Positions 1 through 7,838 of a DNA stretch of 54,750 bases are shown here, one piece after another; the stretch's first letter is position 1, and each line of letters opens with the position of its first letter. Position numbers and translations under genes: made by a program. The DNA is from Actinomycetota bacterium (GTDB lineage Bacteria; Actinomycetota; Actinomycetes; Nanopelagicales; Nanopelagicaceae): positions 1 through 54,750 of the forward strand of contig WLMW01000003.1 of assembly GCA_009700025.1 (NCBI GenBank), given 5' to 3'. The notes beneath the pieces were generated by a model. It saw only the letters and a program-made list of their open reading frames with translations, was not told where the DNA came from and made no database searches.

Positions 1-116
1 TCTGCCATTCTTAACGCGGTATCGATATCAACAACTCCAACTTGCTCACCGGTATGTCCGATTAGACGAATTTGAGGTGTACGAATTCGATCATTAATGC
101 GAGGTTCTGTGCTGAC
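1..116 (-). CDS. infC: Translation initiation factor IF-3 (5' part, runs off window)
   Basis: The minus strand encodes the IF-3 N-terminal domain: [19 protein letters not shown] followed by [18 protein letters not shown], the conserved first roughly 38 residues. IF-3 binds the 30S subunit, keeps subunits apart and proofreads the start codon. The gene leaves the window at base 1. The frame has no ATG, GTG or TTG: the upstream in-frame stop is a TAA about 17 codons before STEP, and a strong AAGGAG (123-128) lies six bases before GTC at 114-116. I therefore place the start at this GTC, as IF-3 genes are known to use rare start codons (AUU in E. coli) for self-regulation. An ATT eight codons further in (RIND) is an alternative but is too far from the ribosome binding site. 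The gene identity is very secure; the exact start is moderately secure. Confidence 0.9.
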
Positions 117-181
117 TGTGTGCTCCTTCGGTTTAGTAAACGCTTGGTTTGACAGCGCTTAGCAAAAAGAAAACCGCAAGG

Positions 182-255
182 AAAAAAGGAGATTACTCCC
201 TAAATCCGACGAACCAGATCGCACAAGTGACGATGTAGGTGGGAGCGGTGACTCC
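182..255 (-). promoter_or_regulatory. Possible infC leader attenuator (two alternative hairpins)
   Basis: Read on the minus strand, a first hairpin GGAG-TCACCG-CTCC (255-242) is followed by a second, GGGAG-TAAT-CTCC (200-188), and then six T residues (187-182). The second hairpin plus T-run has the form of an intrinsic terminator, although its stem is only 4 to 6 pairs. The CTCC(C) of the first hairpin can pair with the GGGAG of the second, so the two states exclude each other, as in an attenuator. It lies 66 bases before infC and 75 or more bases after the fabI stop. It could instead be only a weak terminator for fabG-fabI. Confidence 0.4.
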
Positions 256-330
256 TCTTGCAGTGAGCTGTTTGGCCACTGGTCTAGTGCAAATGATACC
301 TGAGCCATGGCAAAGCGCGAAATCGCTGGA

Positions 331-1101
331 CTACGCACCCATCGCGTGCAGGCCGCCATCGACATGGATGATTTCGGCAGTCGTCTTTGGGAACCAGTCG
401 GAAAGCAAGGCCACTGTGGCCTTTGCCGCTGGGACGGGATCCGTTACGTCCCAAGACATTGGGGAGCGTTCATTCCAAACTTTTTCAAACTCATCAAAGC
501 CTGGAATTGATTTAGCCGCCATTGTTCGAATTGGCCCGGCAGCAATCAAATTCACACGGATATTTTCTGCCCCCAAGTCACGCGCCAGATAGCGAGACGT
601 GGATTCGAGTGCCGCTTTTGCCACGCCCATCCAGTCATACTTTGGCCAGGCTACTTTTGCGTCGAAATCCAAGCCAACAACGGAACCACCACCATTAAAC
701 AACGGGCGCGCGGCCATAGTTAACGCTTTCAGTGAGAAGGCTGAAACATGTAATGCAGTTGCGACATCATCCCAGGAGGTGTTGAGAAAATTTCCCCCGA
801 GTGCAGTTTCTGGGGCAAAACCAATTGAGTGAACTACGCCATCAAGTCCATCTGGAAAATGTTCACGGACGCGTGATTCAAGCGCATCCAAGTCTTCATT
901 ATTAGTTACATCAAGTTGCACAATTGGTGCAGGTTGTGGAAGTCGGCCAGCTATACGGGTAGTTAGGGAAAGCACGCGACCGTAAGAAGAAAGGACAACT
1001 TGTGCACCTTCTTCTTGTGCAATACGCGCGATATGAAAAGCAATTGATGCATCTGTAAGTACACCAGTTACTAATATCTTTTTTCCTTGAAGAATCCCCA
1101 T
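331..1101 (-). CDS. fabI: Enoyl-[acyl-carrier-protein] reductase (NADH), FabI/InhA type
   Basis: This 256-residue protein of the short-chain dehydrogenase fold reduces trans-2-enoyl-ACP, the last step of each fatty acid elongation cycle. The N-terminal nucleotide site is the FabI variant TGVLTDASIAF (12-22), not the usual TGxxxGIG. The catalytic pair Y155 and K162 sits in YDWMGVAKAALES with the six-residue spacing specific to FabI/InhA enzymes. Length is normal for the family. Its ATG directly abuts the fabG stop, so the two form an operon, the same fabG-fabI (mabA-inhA) pairing known from other actinobacteria. Confidence 0.96.
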   Translation of the reverse strand: MGILQGKKILVTGVLTDASIAFHIARIAQEEGAQVVLSSYGRVLSLTTRIAGRLPQPAPIVQLDVTNNEDLDALESRVREHFPDGLDGVVHSIGFAPETALGGNFLNTSWDDVATALHVSAFSLKALTMAARPLFNGGGSVVGLDFDAKVAWPKYDWMGVAKAALESTSRYLARDLGAENIRVNLIAAGPIRTMAAKSIPGFDEFEKVWNERSPMSWDVTDPVPAAKATVALLSDWFPKTTAEIIHVDGGLHAMGA

Positions 1102-1806
1102 TTAGTGCCCCATACCTAATCCGCCATCAACTGGAATTAATGCCCCAGTTATATAGCCTGCTTGTGGTGATGCTATGAATGCTACGACTTCTGCAATCTC
1201 TTCGGCTGAACTAAAACGACCAAGCGGAACTGATGCTGCAATTTCATTGCGGCGACTTTCGCCAAGATTTGCAGTCATGTCGGTTTCGACAAATCCAGGG
1301 GCAACTACATTTGAAGTAATACCACGGCTTCCGATTTCGCGAGCAAATGATCTCGCTAGTCCAAGCAAGCCCGATTTGCTTGCTGCATAGTTAACTTGTC
1401 CAGCTGAACCCGTTGATGCAACCACCGAACCAACAAATATCAGACGCCCACGCTTTAACTTAAGTAAACCTTTAGTTGCGCGACGAGCAACTCGAAATGC
1501 ACCCGTTAGATTTGCGTCGATAACATCTGTGAAATCAGTATCACTCATACGCATCACGAGACCATCTTTTGTTATTCCAGCGTTTGCAACGATGATTTCC
1601 GGAATCCCCCATTGCGCCTCGATTGAAGAAAAAGCATCTTCGACACTCTCGGTTGATGTCACGTCCATTCTCACTGAGTTAAATCCTTCAGGCGGAGTGC
1701 CACTCCTGTACGTGACGACAACCTGATGACCTGCCAATTTGAGTGAATGAGCGATAGCTAAACCAATACCTCGGTTACCACCGGTAACTATTGCCACTGA
1801 ACTCAT
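1102..1806 (-). CDS. fabG: 3-oxoacyl-[acyl-carrier-protein] reductase
   Basis: This 234-residue short-chain dehydrogenase has the NADP(H) motif TGGNRGIG (8-15), the structural N99 in DANLTG, and the catalytic set S127, Y140 and K144 (NYAASKSG). It reduces 3-ketoacyl-ACP to 3-hydroxyacyl-ACP. It is the first gene of the fabG-fabI unit. FabG has many close relatives, but the adjacent fabI supports a role in fatty acid elongation. A TAGATT box ends seven bases before the ATG and there is no Shine-Dalgarno, so the message is probably leaderless. Confidence 0.93.
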   Translation of the reverse strand: MSSVAIVTGGNRGIGLAIAHSLKLAGHQVVVTYRSGTPPEGFNSVRMDVTSTESVEDAFSSIEAQWGIPEIIVANAGITKDGLVMRMSDTDFTDVIDANLTGAFRVARRATKGLLKLKRGRLIFVGSVVASTGSAGQVNYAASKSGLLGLARSFAREIGSRGITSNVVAPGFVETDMTANLGESRRNEIAASVPLGRFSSAEEIAEVVAFIASPQAGYITGALIPVDGGLGMGH

Positions 1807-1813
1807 ATGTACA

Positions 1814-1841
1814 AATCTACTGGCTACTGAGAGGTATTCAA
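1814..1841 (-). promoter_or_regulatory. Promoter of fabG-fabI (leaderless)
   Basis: On the minus strand TTGAAT (1841-1836) is followed after 16 bases by TAGATT (1819-1814), which fits a sigma-70-type -35/-10 pair. Only seven bases separate the -10 box from the fabG ATG at 1806, so transcription would start at or next to the start codon. No ribosome binding site is present, as expected for a leaderless mRNA. Confidence 0.5.
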
Positions 1842-1844
1842 AAG

Positions 1845-2153
1845 ATGCAACGTCTTGTTGCTGGTAATAGGCTTCTCTGCATGGCCGCCGAAAAGGAAGT
1901 CTTTGATATCACCAGTGCTCCTAAATCCCTGAGCACTGATCAGGCTGGGCGGCAAAAACGCTATTTCATATCGATGATGGTGCGAACACTTTGCTTCATA
2001 TTGACTGTTATTTTGCCTTCCCCATTTCGCTGGTTCGCTCTTTTTGGAGCTGTAGTACTACCTTATTTCGCAGTTGTAATTGCAAACGCAGGGCGTGAAA
2101 CTTTTACTGCCGGGGCGAATGTAAAGAATAAGAACCCACTTTCACTAGACTGA
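1845..2153 (+). CDS. DUF3099 family membrane protein
   Basis: This small actinobacterial membrane protein of unknown function has 102 residues from the chosen start. After a short hydrophilic segment it has the family block ITSAPKSLSTDQAGRQKRY, then two predicted membrane helices (about residues 42-59 and 62-79) with the conserved VLPYFAVVIANAGRE. I chose the ATG at 1845 because GAGAGG (1829-1834) precedes it at ribosome-binding distance. An ATG at 1881 (90 residues) begins nearer the conserved part and is also possible, and a 1791 start would overlap fabG. It lies four bases before the SURF1-like gene and is probably cotranscribed with it. Confidence 0.75.
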   Translation: MQRLVAGNRLLCMAAEKEVFDITSAPKSLSTDQAGRQKRYFISMMVRTLCFILTVILPSPFRWFALFGAVVLPYFAVVIANAGRETFTAGANVKNKNPLSLD

Positions 2154-2157
2154 TTGT

Positions 2158-2847
2158 ATGCAGCGCGAGCCTTGGTCTTTTTTTAAGTCATTCATCGCTC
2201 TGATTCTGATAATTTTATGTTTATGGGCAGCCCAGTGGCAGTATCACCGTGGAGTGGACCGGCACGCGCGGAACTCCTTGATTGAGGAACACATAGCGCT
2301 ACCCGCGATTGCACTTTCGGTTTCAAGCGCTTCTCCTTCACTGTTTGAGTGGCAAAGCGTGACCACAGAGGGAACTTTCGATTCTAGCCAGCAGATTTTA
2401 TTACGCAATAGATACTCAGAGGGAGTTTACGGTTTTGAAGTTTTAACATTATTCACATCCGTCGACGCTAAGAAATTTTGGGTAGATCGTGGATGGGTAA
2501 AAGCTGGAAAATCAGCAGTCACTGCTCCGCAAATCTCACAGGCTCCAGATGGTGTTGTGAAAATTACCGGACGACTTCGATTAGATTCATCATTGCCACA
2601 GGGCTCATTTTTTGCTCTTCCACCGAAGGGCAACGGATTAGTAGCAGAGCTCAACGCCCAATCGCGATTGAACACGGAAAATTTCTACCTTGATCTACTA
2701 TCCGGTTCACAGCCATCGTTAACACCAGAAGTTAGTGCCCAACTTCCCGAATTAAGCGATGGACCTCATATGGCCTATGCGCTTCAATGGATATTCTTCG
2801 CTGGTCTTGTTGGCTATGGGCGAGTATTAATTCGACGAGCCCGTTAA
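2158..2847 (+). CDS. SURF1-like protein (cytochrome oxidase assembly)
   Basis: This 229-residue protein has the SURF1 layout: one N-terminal membrane helix (about 9-25) ending in AAQWQYHRGVDRH, matching the family's WQ-x2-R signature, a large extracytoplasmic domain with RNRYSEGVYGFEVLTLF and VDRGWV, and a C-terminal helix (about 206-224). SURF1 helps insert heme a or otherwise mature the aa3-type oxidase, which fits with heme A synthase (ctaA) further along this window. It follows the DUF3099 gene by four bases and its last 21 bases overlap the tail of the convergent ABC exporter gene. Confidence 0.85.
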   Translation: MQREPWSFFKSFIALILIILCLWAAQWQYHRGVDRHARNSLIEEHIALPAIALSVSSASPSLFEWQSVTTEGTFDSSQQILLRNRYSEGVYGFEVLTLFTSVDAKKFWVDRGWVKAGKSAVTAPQISQAPDGVVKITGRLRLDSSLPQGSFFALPPKGNGLVAELNAQSRLNTENFYLDLLSGSQPSLTPEVSAQLPELSDGPHMAYALQWIFFAGLVGYGRVLIRRAR

Positions 2848-4698
2848 ATCTTGTCTGCTATAGAGATCGGCATAAAGGCCACCTAGAACAACAAGCTCGT
2901 CGTGAGTTCCCCTCTCAACTATTGTTCCTTTTTCCAATACTAAAATTTGATCTGCATCACGTACCGTACTGAGTCTGTGAGCAATAACAATACTGGTGCG
3001 ACCCTTAAGTGCATTTTCTAGAGCCGCATGAACCAGTGATTCATTCTCTGAATCCAAGTGTGCAGTGGCCTCATCTAAAATGACGACAGAAGGTGACTTA
3101 AGTAGTAACCGCGCAATAGCTAGCCGTTGTTTTTCACCTCCGGAGAGACGGTGTCCACGCTCACCTACCATTGTGTCTAATCCATTGGGAAGCGATTCAA
3201 TGAGTCGCCAAATTTGGGCTGCCTCGCATGCTAATTGCATCTCTTCCATTGTTGCATCGACTTTGGCATAGCGGAGATTTTCGGCGATCGTTTCATGGAA
3301 AAGATGCGCATCTTGCATAACGACACCAATGGAATTCCTGAGAGTTTCGAGATTGATATCACGAAGGTCTACTCCATCGAAAGTAATCGCGCCTAAAGTG
3401 ACATCATATAAACGTGGAATCAAAGCGCTGATTGTCGTTTTTCCCGCACCAGAGGGTCCAACAAGTGCTGTAAGAGTTCCCGGCTCTGCAGTAAATGAAA
3501 GCCCCCTTAAGACTTCTCCACTCTCAATCATCTCCGGCTTAGCCGCTGATTCTAAAGATGCAAGTGAAATCTCATTCGATCGGGGATATGCAAAACCGAC
3601 ATTGTCGAACACGATTCGTGGATTTGAGCCAACATGTTCTATAGCGCCTTCACGATTCTTAACCATTGGCTCTAAATCCAAAACCTCAAAAACACGTTCG
3701 AAGGACACTAACGAAGTCATAACATCTATACGAACATTCGATAACGCAGTTAAAGGTCCATACAATCGAGCCAGTAACGCAGTAATTGCTAGCAAAGTAC
3801 CAACAGTTACTCCCCCGCTAATTGCTAAATGTCCACCAATTCCATAAGCAAATGCCGTTGCAATAGCTGCAACACTCGTTAGCGCGATAAAGAACAGGCG
3901 ATTTAGCATTGCCATTTTTATCCCGATATCGGCAACACGTCGCGCACGAGAGCGAAAGTACTCTTTCTCTCGTGCCGGCTGGCCGTAAAGGGCAACAAGC
4001 ATTGCACCTGAGACATTGAAACGTTCCGTCATAGTGCTAGACATTTCGGCATTTACATTGAAAGACTCTCGGGTAAGACTTTGGAGTTTGCGGCCGACCC
4101 ATTTAGTTGGGATGAGAAAAAGTGGAAGCAGTACAAGCGAGAAGATGGTGATTTGCCACGAGAGAATTAGCATGGTGATTCCAACTAAAAATAGGGATAC
4201 AACATTGCTCACAATTCCAGAAAGCGTGGCTGTGAAGGCTTGTTGGGCTCCCATGACATCAGAGTTAATTCTCGATATGAGTGCACCAGTTTGGGTTCTA
4301 GTGAAGAATGCAATTGACTGGCGTTGTACATGCGCAAATACAAGAGCTCTAAGATCATAAATGAGACCTTCACCAATACGCGAAGAAAAATATCTACCTA
4401 TCAAACTCATCACTGCATCAGCTACTGCCAATAATCCAACAAACAATGCTAATCGGGTAACTAAAGCACCGTTCTTAGGAATTACTCCATCATCGATGAG
4501 CCGAAGAAGCAATAATGGTGTTGCCACGACAAGTCCGGCGTCGACGATGACTGTACCGAGAAAAATCAAAATACTTGTCCTATAGGGCTTAGCAAATTTG
4601 ATGATTCGTTTTATGGTACCTGGTTTTAACTTTTGCTCTTTCACCGACGGGTCGGCAATCATAGAGCGGTGCGTCATCCAGGCGGCATGGTTGGACAT
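2827..4698 (-). CDS. ABC exporter, fused membrane and ATPase domains
   Basis: This 623-residue half-transporter has six predicted membrane helices (roughly residues 35-320) followed by an ATPase domain. Walker A GPSGAGKTT is near 413, the Q-loop in VVMQDAHLFHE follows, the signature LSGGEKQRLAIAR is near 517, Walker B VVILDEATAHLD is near 536, and the switch histidine is in IAHRLSTVRDAD. It belongs to the MsbA/MDR-like exporters and would act as a dimer; the substrate cannot be read from sequence. It sits alone between the convergent SURF1-like gene and sufT. Upstream, AAGGTAGGGGT can serve either as a ribosome binding site or as a TAAGGT -10 box six bases from the ATG, so it may be transcribed separately from suf. 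Confidence 0.92.
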   Translation of the reverse strand: MSNHAAWMTHRSMIADPSVKEQKLKPGTIKRIIKFAKPYRTSILIFLGTVIVDAGLVVATPLLLLRLIDDGVIPKNGALVTRLALFVGLLAVADAVMSLIGRYFSSRIGEGLIYDLRALVFAHVQRQSIAFFTRTQTGALISRINSDVMGAQQAFTATLSGIVSNVVSLFLVGITMLILSWQITIFSLVLLPLFLIPTKWVGRKLQSLTRESFNVNAEMSSTMTERFNVSGAMLVALYGQPAREKEYFRSRARRVADIGIKMAMLNRLFFIALTSVAAIATAFAYGIGGHLAISGGVTVGTLLAITALLARLYGPLTALSNVRIDVMTSLVSFERVFEVLDLEPMVKNREGAIEHVGSNPRIVFDNVGFAYPRSNEISLASLESAAKPEMIESGEVLRGLSFTAEPGTLTALVGPSGAGKTTISALIPRLYDVTLGAITFDGVDLRDINLETLRNSIGVVMQDAHLFHETIAENLRYAKVDATMEEMQLACEAAQIWRLIESLPNGLDTMVGERGHRLSGGEKQRLAIARLLLKSPSVVILDEATAHLDSENESLVHAALENALKGRTSIVIAHRLSTVRDADQILVLEKGTIVERGTHDELVVLGGLYADLYSRQDLTGSSN

Positions 4699-4722
4699 AC
4701 CCCTACCTTAGGCAGTTAAACG

Positions 4723-5034
4723 TTAAACGGTAAATCCAAGAGCGCGAAGTTGGTCACGACCATCATCTGAAATTTTGTCTGGACCCCAAGGTGGCATCCA
4801 TACCCAGTTGATCTTTACATCACTTGTCATACCCGCCAAGGCTTGTCGAGTTTGATCTTCAATCACATCTTGTAGTGGGCAGGCCGCAGAAGTCAGAGTC
4901 ATATTCAAGATTGCGATATTTGCCTCATCAACCATGACGTCGTAAATCAACCCAAGATCAACAACATTAATACCAAGTTCGGGGTCGACCACGTCTTTCA
5001 TCGCCTCAGTTACATCATCAACGCTGGTCGTCAT
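4723..5034 (-). CDS. sufT: SufT-type Fe-S assembly protein (DUF59/MIP18 family)
   Basis: This 103-residue protein of the DUF59 family has VVDPELGINVVDLGLIYDV (15-33) and the conserved cysteine C52 in LTSAACPLQD. Family members act late in iron-sulfur cluster maturation or delivery. It is the last gene of the suf operon, 40 bases after sufU, with GGGAGA just before the ATG. The same gene closes the suf operon in other actinobacteria. Confidence 0.9.
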   Translation of the reverse strand: MTTSVDDVTEAMKDVVDPELGINVVDLGLIYDVMVDEANIAILNMTLTSAACPLQDVIEDQTRQALAGMTSDVKINWVWMPPWGPDKISDDGRDQLRALGFTV

Positions 5035-5074
5035 TGCTCTCCCTTTTCACTCATTATGATTGTTTTGATTATTA

Positions 5075-5512
5075 TTAATCTGTTTGTGCTTGTATTGCTG
5101 CATCTTTAAACGCCATCCACCCTAACAAAGCGCATTTTATTCGCCCAGGAAACTTAGAAACACCAGCAAAAGCAACAGCATCTTCGAGGATAAGAGAATC
5201 TCCACTTGAAGTTCCTTTACTTGACATTAAATCTGAAAAATTAGTGGAAATCAAAGATGCTTGATCCAGAGTCTTGCCGATGAGGAGCTCTGACATCATT
5301 GAAACACTCGCCTGTGATATTGAGCAACCCTGCCCGTCCCAGGTGAGCGATGAAATCTGATTACCTTCGAGGATGAGGTTTAAAGTAATTTCATCACCAC
5401 AGCTTGTATTGACGTGATGCACTTGTGCGGTGAAAACAGGGCTCAAGCCCTTATGTTGTGGATACTTGTAATGATCAAGAATAACTTCTTGATAAAGAGA
5501 ATCTAACTCCAT
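5075..5512 (-). CDS. sufU: SufU scaffold / sulfur transfer protein
   Basis: This 145-residue zinc-containing NifU-like protein accepts sulfur from SufS. The ligand set is clear: C38 and D40 in TSCGDE, C63 in GQGCSIS, and C127 in KCALLGW. The N-terminal LYQEVILDHYKYPQHKG is typical of the family. Its ATG overlaps the sufS stop (ATGA), which implies translational coupling with its enzyme partner. Confidence 0.96.
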   Translation of the reverse strand: MELDSLYQEVILDHYKYPQHKGLSPVFTAQVHHVNTSCGDEITLNLILEGNQISSLTWDGQGCSISQASVSMMSELLIGKTLDQASLISTNFSDLMSSKGTSSGDSLILEDAVAFAGVSKFPGRIKCALLGWMAFKDAAIQAQTD

Positions 5513-6768
5513 CAGAAACTCCCAAAATACTTCTGTGCTCCGAGAATTCCATTGAACAAGGCATCACAATCAGCTTCATTATTATACAAATACAGTGAGG
5601 CGCGCGTGGAGGCTGGAACTCCCATACGTTTTGCAAGTGGCCACGCACAATGCTGTCCTGTTCTTACCGCGATACCTTGACTATCTAAGTATTGCCCTAA
5701 ATCATGTGGGTGGATTTGATTCACAGTGAATGAAACTGCGCTGCCTCTAGCTTCAGAGTCGTTGGGTCCGACAATTGATAAGTCATCAACCGAATTCAAT
5801 TTTTGTAATAGATACTCTGTGAGCGTGCGTTCATGATTGTTCACGATATCCATTCCAACACTACTCAAATATTCAATCGCTGCACCGAGACCAACAGCCT
5901 GTGCCATATTTGGAACTCCTGCTTCAAATTTTTGAGGCACAGGGGCCCACGTAGCAGTCCTCATTGTGACCATTTCAATCATTGAGCCACCAAAAAGAAA
6001 TGGTGGCAAATCCTCCAATAAATTCTTTCGCCCCCACAAAACACCGATGCCCGTAGGTCCAAGCGCTTTGTGTCCAGAAAATGCTAGAAAATCCACTCCC
6101 AGTTGCGCTAAATCAATTTTCATGTGTGGTGCCGATTGACACGCATCAAGGATAACAAGCGCACCTACCTCATGCGCTCTGCGCACAATCTCTTCAAGAG
6201 GGTTGATAGTCCCGAGAACATTCGATTGGTGAGTTAGTGAGACTACTTTTGTATTAGGTGTAATAACCGAATCAATAGCCGATAGATCTAATCTCCCATG
6301 AGGTGTTACTTCGAACCATGCAAGCTCTGCCCCTGTGCGATCACATAGTTGCTGCCATGGAACCAAATTTGAGTGGTGTTCCATTTCAGTGACAACGATT
6401 CGATCCTGTGGCCCAAGATGAAAGCGATTGCCCGGGTGGGCATTGCCCATGGCATATGCCATTAAGTTCAACGCTTCTGTTGCACTCTTTGTGAAGACGA
6501 TTTCCTCTGATCCACCAGGAGCGTTAAGAAACTCTGCAACAATCTCGCGTGCACCTTCGTAAGCTTGCGTAGCCTCTTCAGCTAATTGGTGGGCGCCTCT
6601 ATGTGCAGCGGCGTTATGAAGCTTGTAGAAATTTGTCTCGGCCTCAAGAACAGAGTTTGGCTTTTGACTAGTTGCACCATTGTCTAAATAAACAAGCTTT
6701 TTTCCACCACGAACAGTACGCTCAAAGATTGGGAAATCTTTGCGTATCTGTTCGGGTGAAAACAACAT
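5512..6768 (-). CDS. sufS: Cysteine desulfurase SufS
   Basis: This 418-residue class V PLP-dependent enzyme takes sulfur from cysteine for cluster assembly. The PLP lysine is K234 in SGHKALGPTG and the persulfide-carrying cysteine is C374 in RTGQHCAWPL. The substrate-binding MEHHSNLVPWQ is intact. The short loop around the active cysteine places it in group II (SufS), which needs SufU as partner, and SufU is the next gene. It starts five bases after the sufC stop. Confidence 0.97.
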   Translation of the reverse strand: MLFSPEQIRKDFPIFERTVRGGKKLVYLDNGATSQKPNSVLEAETNFYKLHNAAAHRGAHQLAEEATQAYEGAREIVAEFLNAPGGSEEIVFTKSATEALNLMAYAMGNAHPGNRFHLGPQDRIVVTEMEHHSNLVPWQQLCDRTGAELAWFEVTPHGRLDLSAIDSVITPNTKVVSLTHQSNVLGTINPLEEIVRRAHEVGALVILDACQSAPHMKIDLAQLGVDFLAFSGHKALGPTGIGVLWGRKNLLEDLPPFLFGGSMIEMVTMRTATWAPVPQKFEAGVPNMAQAVGLGAAIEYLSSVGMDIVNNHERTLTEYLLQKLNSVDDLSIVGPNDSEARGSAVSFTVNQIHPHDLGQYLDSQGIAVRTGQHCAWPLAKRMGVPASTRASLYLYNNEADCDALFNGILGAQKYFGSF

Positions 6769-6773
6769 GAAAT

Positions 6774-7526
6774 TTACTTGCTCACATAATCTGCATAACC
6801 ATTTGCCTCAAGCTTGTCAGCCAAATCTGGGCCGCCTTCTTCTACAATATGACCATTTGCGAAAACGTGAACAAAATCTGGCTTGATGTATTTGAGGATT
6901 CGTGTGTAGTGAGTAATCAGTAAAACGCCCAAGTTGTTATTCTCTTTCGCGCGATTTACACCTTCAGAAACGATACGAAGTGCATCGACATCTAGACCCG
7001 AATCGGTTTCATCCAATATCGCAATCTTTGGTTTTAGAAGTTCAAGTTGCATAATTTCGTGGCGCTTTTTTTCTCCTCCAGAAAAGCCTTCGTTGACATT
7101 TCGTGAGGCGAAAGCTGGATCCATATTCAAAGCCTCCATTGCCTCCTTGACTTCACCAACCCAAGTGCGGAGCTTTGGTGCTTCACCGCGAAGGGCAGTT
7201 GCTGCCGTTCGCAAGAAGTTAGAGACAGAGACTCCTGGAACTTCTACTGGATACTGCATCGCGAGAAACAACCCGGCTTTTGCGCGTTCATCGACAGTCA
7301 TTTCAAGAACGTCAGCGCCATCGAGAGTCACGCTACCGCCAACAATCGTGTACTTAGGGTGTCCAGCGATTGAATAGGCGAGAGTTGATTTACCAGAGCC
7401 GTTTGGCCCCATGATTGCGTGTGTTTCACCAGAGTTGATTGTTAGATCCACTCCCTTGAGAATGTCGACAGCCCCCGCATCTGTGTTAACAGAAACCTGT
7501 AAATTGCGAATTTCTAATCTGCTCAT
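6774..7526 (-). CDS. sufC: SufC ATPase of the SufBCD complex
   Basis: This 250-residue ABC-type ATPase lacks membrane parts. Walker A is GPNGSGKST (40-48), the signature is NEGFSGGEKKRHE and Walker B is IAILDETDSGLD, both with the variations typical of SufC. It drives conformational change in the SufBCD scaffold where new Fe-S clusters are built. It lies between the Rieske ferredoxin gene and sufS. Confidence 0.97.
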   Translation of the reverse strand: MSRLEIRNLQVSVNTDAGAVDILKGVDLTINSGETHAIMGPNGSGKSTLAYSIAGHPKYTIVGGSVTLDGADVLEMTVDERAKAGLFLAMQYPVEVPGVSVSNFLRTAATALRGEAPKLRTWVGEVKEAMEALNMDPAFASRNVNEGFSGGEKKRHEIMQLELLKPKIAILDETDSGLDVDALRIVSEGVNRAKENNNLGVLLITHYTRILKYIKPDFVHVFANGHIVEEGGPDLADKLEANGYADYVSK

Positions 7527-7541
7527 TTTCTTCTCTTCTCT

Positions 7542-7838
7542 CTAAATCTCGACCGTAACGGAGTTTTCTTGTATGTCTACTTGATATGTCTGCAATGCAA
7601 TATTGGCAGGTAATGTGAGGGCCTGTCCCGTTCTTAAATCAAACTCGGCTCCATGAAGCCAACATTCAATTTTAAAGTCCGTTACTTCTCCCTCACACAA
7701 TGAGGCATCTGAGTGAGAACAAGTATCATCAATTGCGAATACTTCATCCTTGACTCGGACCACACAGACTGTTTTACCATTTCTTTCAAGCTTTACAGGT
7801 GCGCTCTCTTTGAGTTGGTCCAACTGAAAATCAGCCAA
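7542..7838 (-). CDS. Rieske-type [2Fe-2S] ferredoxin of the suf operon
   Basis: This 98-residue soluble Rieske protein has the two cluster-binding pairs C40-S-H42 and C59-W-L-H62, followed by GAEFDLRTGQ. Such proteins are often named as dioxygenase ferredoxin subunits, but the gene sits between sufD and sufC, a placement known in actinobacterial suf operons, and no oxygenase is present. An electron supply or Fe-S carrier role in assembly is likely but is inference. The start is a TTG directly abutting the sufD TAA, with GAGAAGG inside the end of sufD as a possible ribosome binding site. Confidence 0.92.
   Translation of the reverse strand: MADFQLDQLKESAPVKLERNGKTVCVVRVKDEVFAIDDTCSHSDASLCEGEVTDFKIECWLHGAEFDLRTGQALTLPANIALQTYQVDIQENSVTVEI

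Noticed and set aside
159-365. 68-residue minus-strand open frame between infC and fabI
   Set aside because: It overlaps the end of fabI in another frame, matches no known family by eye, and covers the infC leader hairpins.
3329-3847. 172-residue plus-strand frame inside the ABC exporter gene
   Set aside because: Antisense shadow of a strongly conserved ATPase domain; composition is Ser/Thr/Pro-rich as expected for an antisense frame.
4709-4735. Tandem GTTAAAC repeat between sufT and the ABC exporter
   Set aside because: Only two copies, partly within the sufT end; too short to call a repeat element or operator.
6934-7377. 147-residue plus-strand frame inside sufC
   Set aside because: Antisense shadow of SufC with no recognisable domain.
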